Shown: in pieces, positions 22,542 through 24,606 of the stretch | Numbering within the stretch: the first letter of the stretch is position 1 | Layout of the letters: each line of letters starts with the position of its first letter | Assembly (NCBI GenBank): GCA_034211175.1 | Contig: JAXHUH010000156.1 | Coordinates: forward strand, 1-24,606 | Direction of reading: 5' to 3' | Length of the DNA: 24,606 nucleotides | Source of the DNA: JAXHUH01 sp034211175 | GTDB taxonomy: Bacteria; Actinomycetota; Acidimicrobiia; Acidimicrobiales; CAIXPF01 | Notes under the pieces: model-generated | Databases searched by the model: none | What the model was told of the DNA's origin: nothing | What the model saw: the letters and a program-made list of their open reading frames with translations, nothing else | Position numbers and translations under genes: made by a program

Positions 22542-23297
22542 TCAGTCGAGCGAGGTGAGGAACGCCTCGAGCACGGCCGCGCCCTGCGCCGGGTCCTGGA
22601 GCATCCACCAGTGCCCGAGGCCCTCGAGCACCGCGACCTCGGCCCCGAAGCGCTCGGCGCTGCGGCGGGCGAGCTTCTCGCCACCCGTGTAGTGGTCCTC
22701 GGTGGCGACGATCACCAGGCCCGGCCGGCGCTCGGCGTGTTCGAGCTCGTCGCCCCAGTGGGTCAGTGCGGGCTGTGCCGCCGACCGGTAGAGCGTGAGG
22801 ATGCAGCGGGCCATCGTTGCGTCGATCGCCTCGGCACACGCCCGCGCCGCGTCGGGGGTCATGCCGCTGTCCGTGTAGACCGCGGCGAGGTCCGCCTTCG
22901 GGGTCGCGACCATGGCGTCGACGGCCGCCTCGCCGTCGCCCGGGGTCAGCCACACCTGGGCGAGGTCGTGCCACACGTACTCGGGGTCGAACAGGCCGGC
23001 GACGTCGATCGTCCACGAGCGGATGAGATCGGGCCGGGTCGCCGCGGCCCGCGCCACGTGGCCCCCGCCCCAGTCGTGGCCCACCAGGTCGACCGGGCCG
23101 TCCACGGCCTCGAGCACGCCGACGAGCCAGGTGAGGTAGTCGTCGGAGGTGGCGCCGAAGCCCTCGGGGACGGGGGAGCCGAACCCGGGAGGTGAGAGCG
23201 CGACGACCTCGCGACCGGTGAGCTCGGCGCGCAGCGGCTCCCAGATCGCCGCCGTCTCGGGGTTGCCATGGACCAGGACGACCGTCACAGCGCTCAC
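22542..23297 (-). CDS. Alpha/beta hydrolase with Asp nucleophile (haloalkane dehalogenase/epoxide hydrolase-like)
   Basis: A 251-residue enzyme, starting at GTG 23297 or possibly at the second GTG, 23288. HGNPE (10-14) forms the oxyanion region, and the nucleophile elbow is GHDWGG (73-78) with Asp75. The acid is probably D201 in ATEDHYTGG and the His is H229 in GLGHWWMLQDP. An Asp nucleophile in GHDWGG is characteristic of haloalkane dehalogenases and epoxide hydrolases rather than esterases, so the covalent intermediate would be an alkyl-enzyme ester. The short length leaves a small cap domain (about 105-185). No substrate can be named. It lies 61 bases downstream of the disrupted HAD gene on the same strand and may share its transcript. 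Confidence 0.85.
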   Translation of the reverse strand: MSAVTVVLVHGNPETAAIWEPLRAELTGREVVALSPPGFGSPVPEGFGATSDDYLTWLVGVLEAVDGPVDLVGHDWGGGHVARAAATRPDLIRSWTIDVAGLFDPEYVWHDLAQVWLTPGDGEAAVDAMVATPKADLAAVYTDSGMTPDAARACAEAIDATMARCILTLYRSAAQPALTHWGDELEHAERRPGLVIVATEDHYTGGEKLARRSAERFGAEVAVLEGLGHWWMLQDPAQGAAVLEAFLTSLD

Positions 23298-23358
23298 TCC
23301 AGCACGTCCGCCCGGTCCCGTCCACCGCGTCGCGGCGGCCCGGGCGGGGCGTCGCCCG

Positions 23359-24032
23359 TCAGCGGCCGGTGCCGCAGACCAGGTCGACGACCGCGCCGAG
23401 GCCCCGGCGGGTCACCCCGACGGGCACGGTGAGGATCAGCGAGCTCATGCCCAGCTCGGCCGCGCCGGCGCCGTCCCGGTAGGCGTTGTCTCCCACCATC
23501 AGCGCGTTCTCCGGCGCGACGTCGAGGGTGGCGAGCGCGTCGCCGAACACGGCCGGGTCGGGCTTCTGGATGCCGAGCTCGTAGGACAACGTCCACGCGC
23601 CGATGTAGCGATCGACGCCGGCCAGCCGGGCGTGCTCACGCAGGTCGACGTGGATGTCGCTCACCACGCCGATGGCGACGCCGGCGTCGTGGAGCGCGGC
23701 GAGCGTCTCCGCGGCGTCGGGGTACAGCGGGTGGAAGGCCGGGGTGCCGATGAGGGAGTACAGGGCCTCGGCGAGGTCGTCGTCGAGGCCGGCCCGGGCG
23801 AAGTGGAGGAGGTTGGCGTGGCGAGGTCCTCGGGCGCGACGTCCTCGGTGGCCTTCAACGCCTGGATCTCGGGGTCGCGCCCCGCGGCGGCGAGGCGCTC
23901 GACGAGGGCGCCGACCGTCGCCTTGTCCCGAGGGCGCCCGAGCGACTCGAGCGCGAGGACGACGTGCTCGGTCGGCGTCGGGTAGTACGCGAGGGTCAGC
24001 ATCCAGTCGAACAGGACGGCGCCGAACCTCAT
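23359..24032 (-). pseudogene. HAD-family hydrolase, split by a one-base frameshift
   Basis: The N-terminal part from ATG 24032 (MRFGAVLFDWMLTLAYYP) carries HAD motif I as DWMLT, where the usual second Asp is Met, reminiscent of haloacid dehalogenase-type enzymes. It continues to EDVAPEDLA near 23822. The following residues (ANLLHFARAGLDDDLAEALYS) are encoded in another frame, then motif II VVSDIH, motif III QKPDP and motif IV MVGDNAYRDGAG to the stop at 23359. The total length of 674 bases is one short of 225 codons. Restoring one base near 23818-23823 (for example CCC instead of CC on the coding strand) gives a continuous 224-residue protein. Either a recent pseudogene or a sequencing error; the remaining sequence shows no other damage. 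Confidence 0.8.
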
Positions 24033-24154
24033 GTGGTCGAGGCTACCGGTCACATCCGCCGATCCCCGGCGGGCGCGTGGCCGTGACCTGGCCGAACGTC
24101 TCTGAGTGATCGACCGCGCGCTCAGGGTGTCAGAAGTGCGCCAGGACGGGACGC

Positions 24155-24606
24155 TCAGGCGACGACGAGGGTGCGGGTGATGGCGACGACGGCGCCGAAC
24201 GCGGAGACCGACAGGACGAGGGGCCGGATCCACGACTCCGCGTTCGCCTGGACCCGCCGGGCGAGCAGGTAGCCGATGGCGATCGCCGGCCACAGGGTGA
24301 GACCGGCGACGATCTCGCCGAGCCCGAGGTGGCCGCTCAGCGCCAACGATCCGATGCCGATGGGCAACCCGGTCAGCATGATCATGCCGAGCGTGCCCCG
24401 GATCTCCGGGCCCCGCGAGCCCGCGTAGACGAGCGCCAGTGGCGGGCCGCCGATGCCGACGGCGGTGCCGAACGTGCCCGAGAGCAGGCCGGCGACCACC
24501 AGCGTGGTGCGGGTCCGGGGCACCGGCGGCACGAACGCGGTCACCAGCACCGCGGCGAGCACGCTGCCGCCGGCCAGCAGCACCAGGGCCTCGGCCCGGA
24601 ACGCGG
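24155..24606 (-). CDS. TauE/SafE-family membrane permease, N-terminus cut by window edge
   Basis: The frame is open from the right edge to the stop at 24155, about 149 residues. It contains several hydrophobic segments: AGGSVLAAVLVTAFV, TTLVVAGLLSGTFGTAVGIGGPPLALVY, GTLGMIMLTGLPIGIGSLALSG, IVAGLTLWPAIAIGYLLARRV and PLVLSVSAFGAVVAITRTLV. GIGGPPLALV is the hallmark of the second half of TauE/SafE (sulfite exporter-like) proteins, which are around 250 residues long, so roughly the first 100 are missing. Members move sulfite, sulfonates or other anions; the substrate is unknown. The 122 bases between it and the HAD gene contain nothing I recognise. Confidence 0.82.
   Translation of the reverse strand, partial: AFRAEALVLLAGGSVLAAVLVTAFVPPVPRTRTTLVVAGLLSGTFGTAVGIGGPPLALVYAGSRGPEIRGTLGMIMLTGLPIGIGSLALSGHLGLGEIVAGLTLWPAIAIGYLLARRVQANAESWIRPLVLSVSAFGAVVAITRTLVVA

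Overview
The window is very GC-rich and gene-dense. It has frequent GTG and TTG starts, many 1-4 base gene overlaps, Thr/Pro-rich extracytoplasmic linkers, and no tRNA, rRNA or CRISPR array. This fits a high-GC actinobacterium. The style (tandem GGDEF-EAL proteins, BMP-type nucleoside transporter, threonine-linker membrane proteins) would suit an Acidimicrobiia lineage, but that placement is inference only.

Left region (1-7884, all minus strand): a tandem array of six membrane-anchored, probably beta-propeller, proteins of unknown function. The first-transcribed gene starts at 7884 and the last runs off the left edge. Five share an acidic cytoplasmic N-terminus, an almost invariant transmembrane anchor, a Thr/Pro linker, a PFPALRLLP motif, and exactly two ectodomain cysteines, one of them at or next to the last residue. 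The sixth (1-936) is a diverged relative. I regard this array as the most unusual content of the window. A 188-base gap upstream of it holds an 18-base terminal-inverted-repeat structure resembling a MITE.

Middle region (8073-12992, minus): an ABC importer of the BMP/Nup type (nucleoside or related substrate) in the order permease, permease, lipoprotein, ATPase. The genes overlap or are closely spaced. A candidate leaderless promoter with an operator-like palindrome lies ahead of it, and an 83-base leader lacking U in the transcript precedes the lipoprotein gene.

Right-centre (13160-19046, plus): a small four-helix membrane protein overlaps a DDAH-like amidinohydrolase gene. Next come two paralogous membrane PAS-GGDEF-EAL proteins in tandem, whose start regions share an identical 19-mer. 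These would turn over cyclic di-GMP.

Right (19099-24606): a SAM methyltransferase diverges from a LysR regulator. A two-gene unit follows, encoding a soluble chemoreceptor-hairpin-like protein and an ODP-type diiron metallo-beta-lactamase-fold protein, possibly an oxygen or iron sensor. Then come, on the minus strand, an Asp-nucleophile alpha/beta hydrolase, a HAD hydrolase interrupted by a one-base frameshift, and the 3' part of a TauE/SafE-type permease cut by the right edge.
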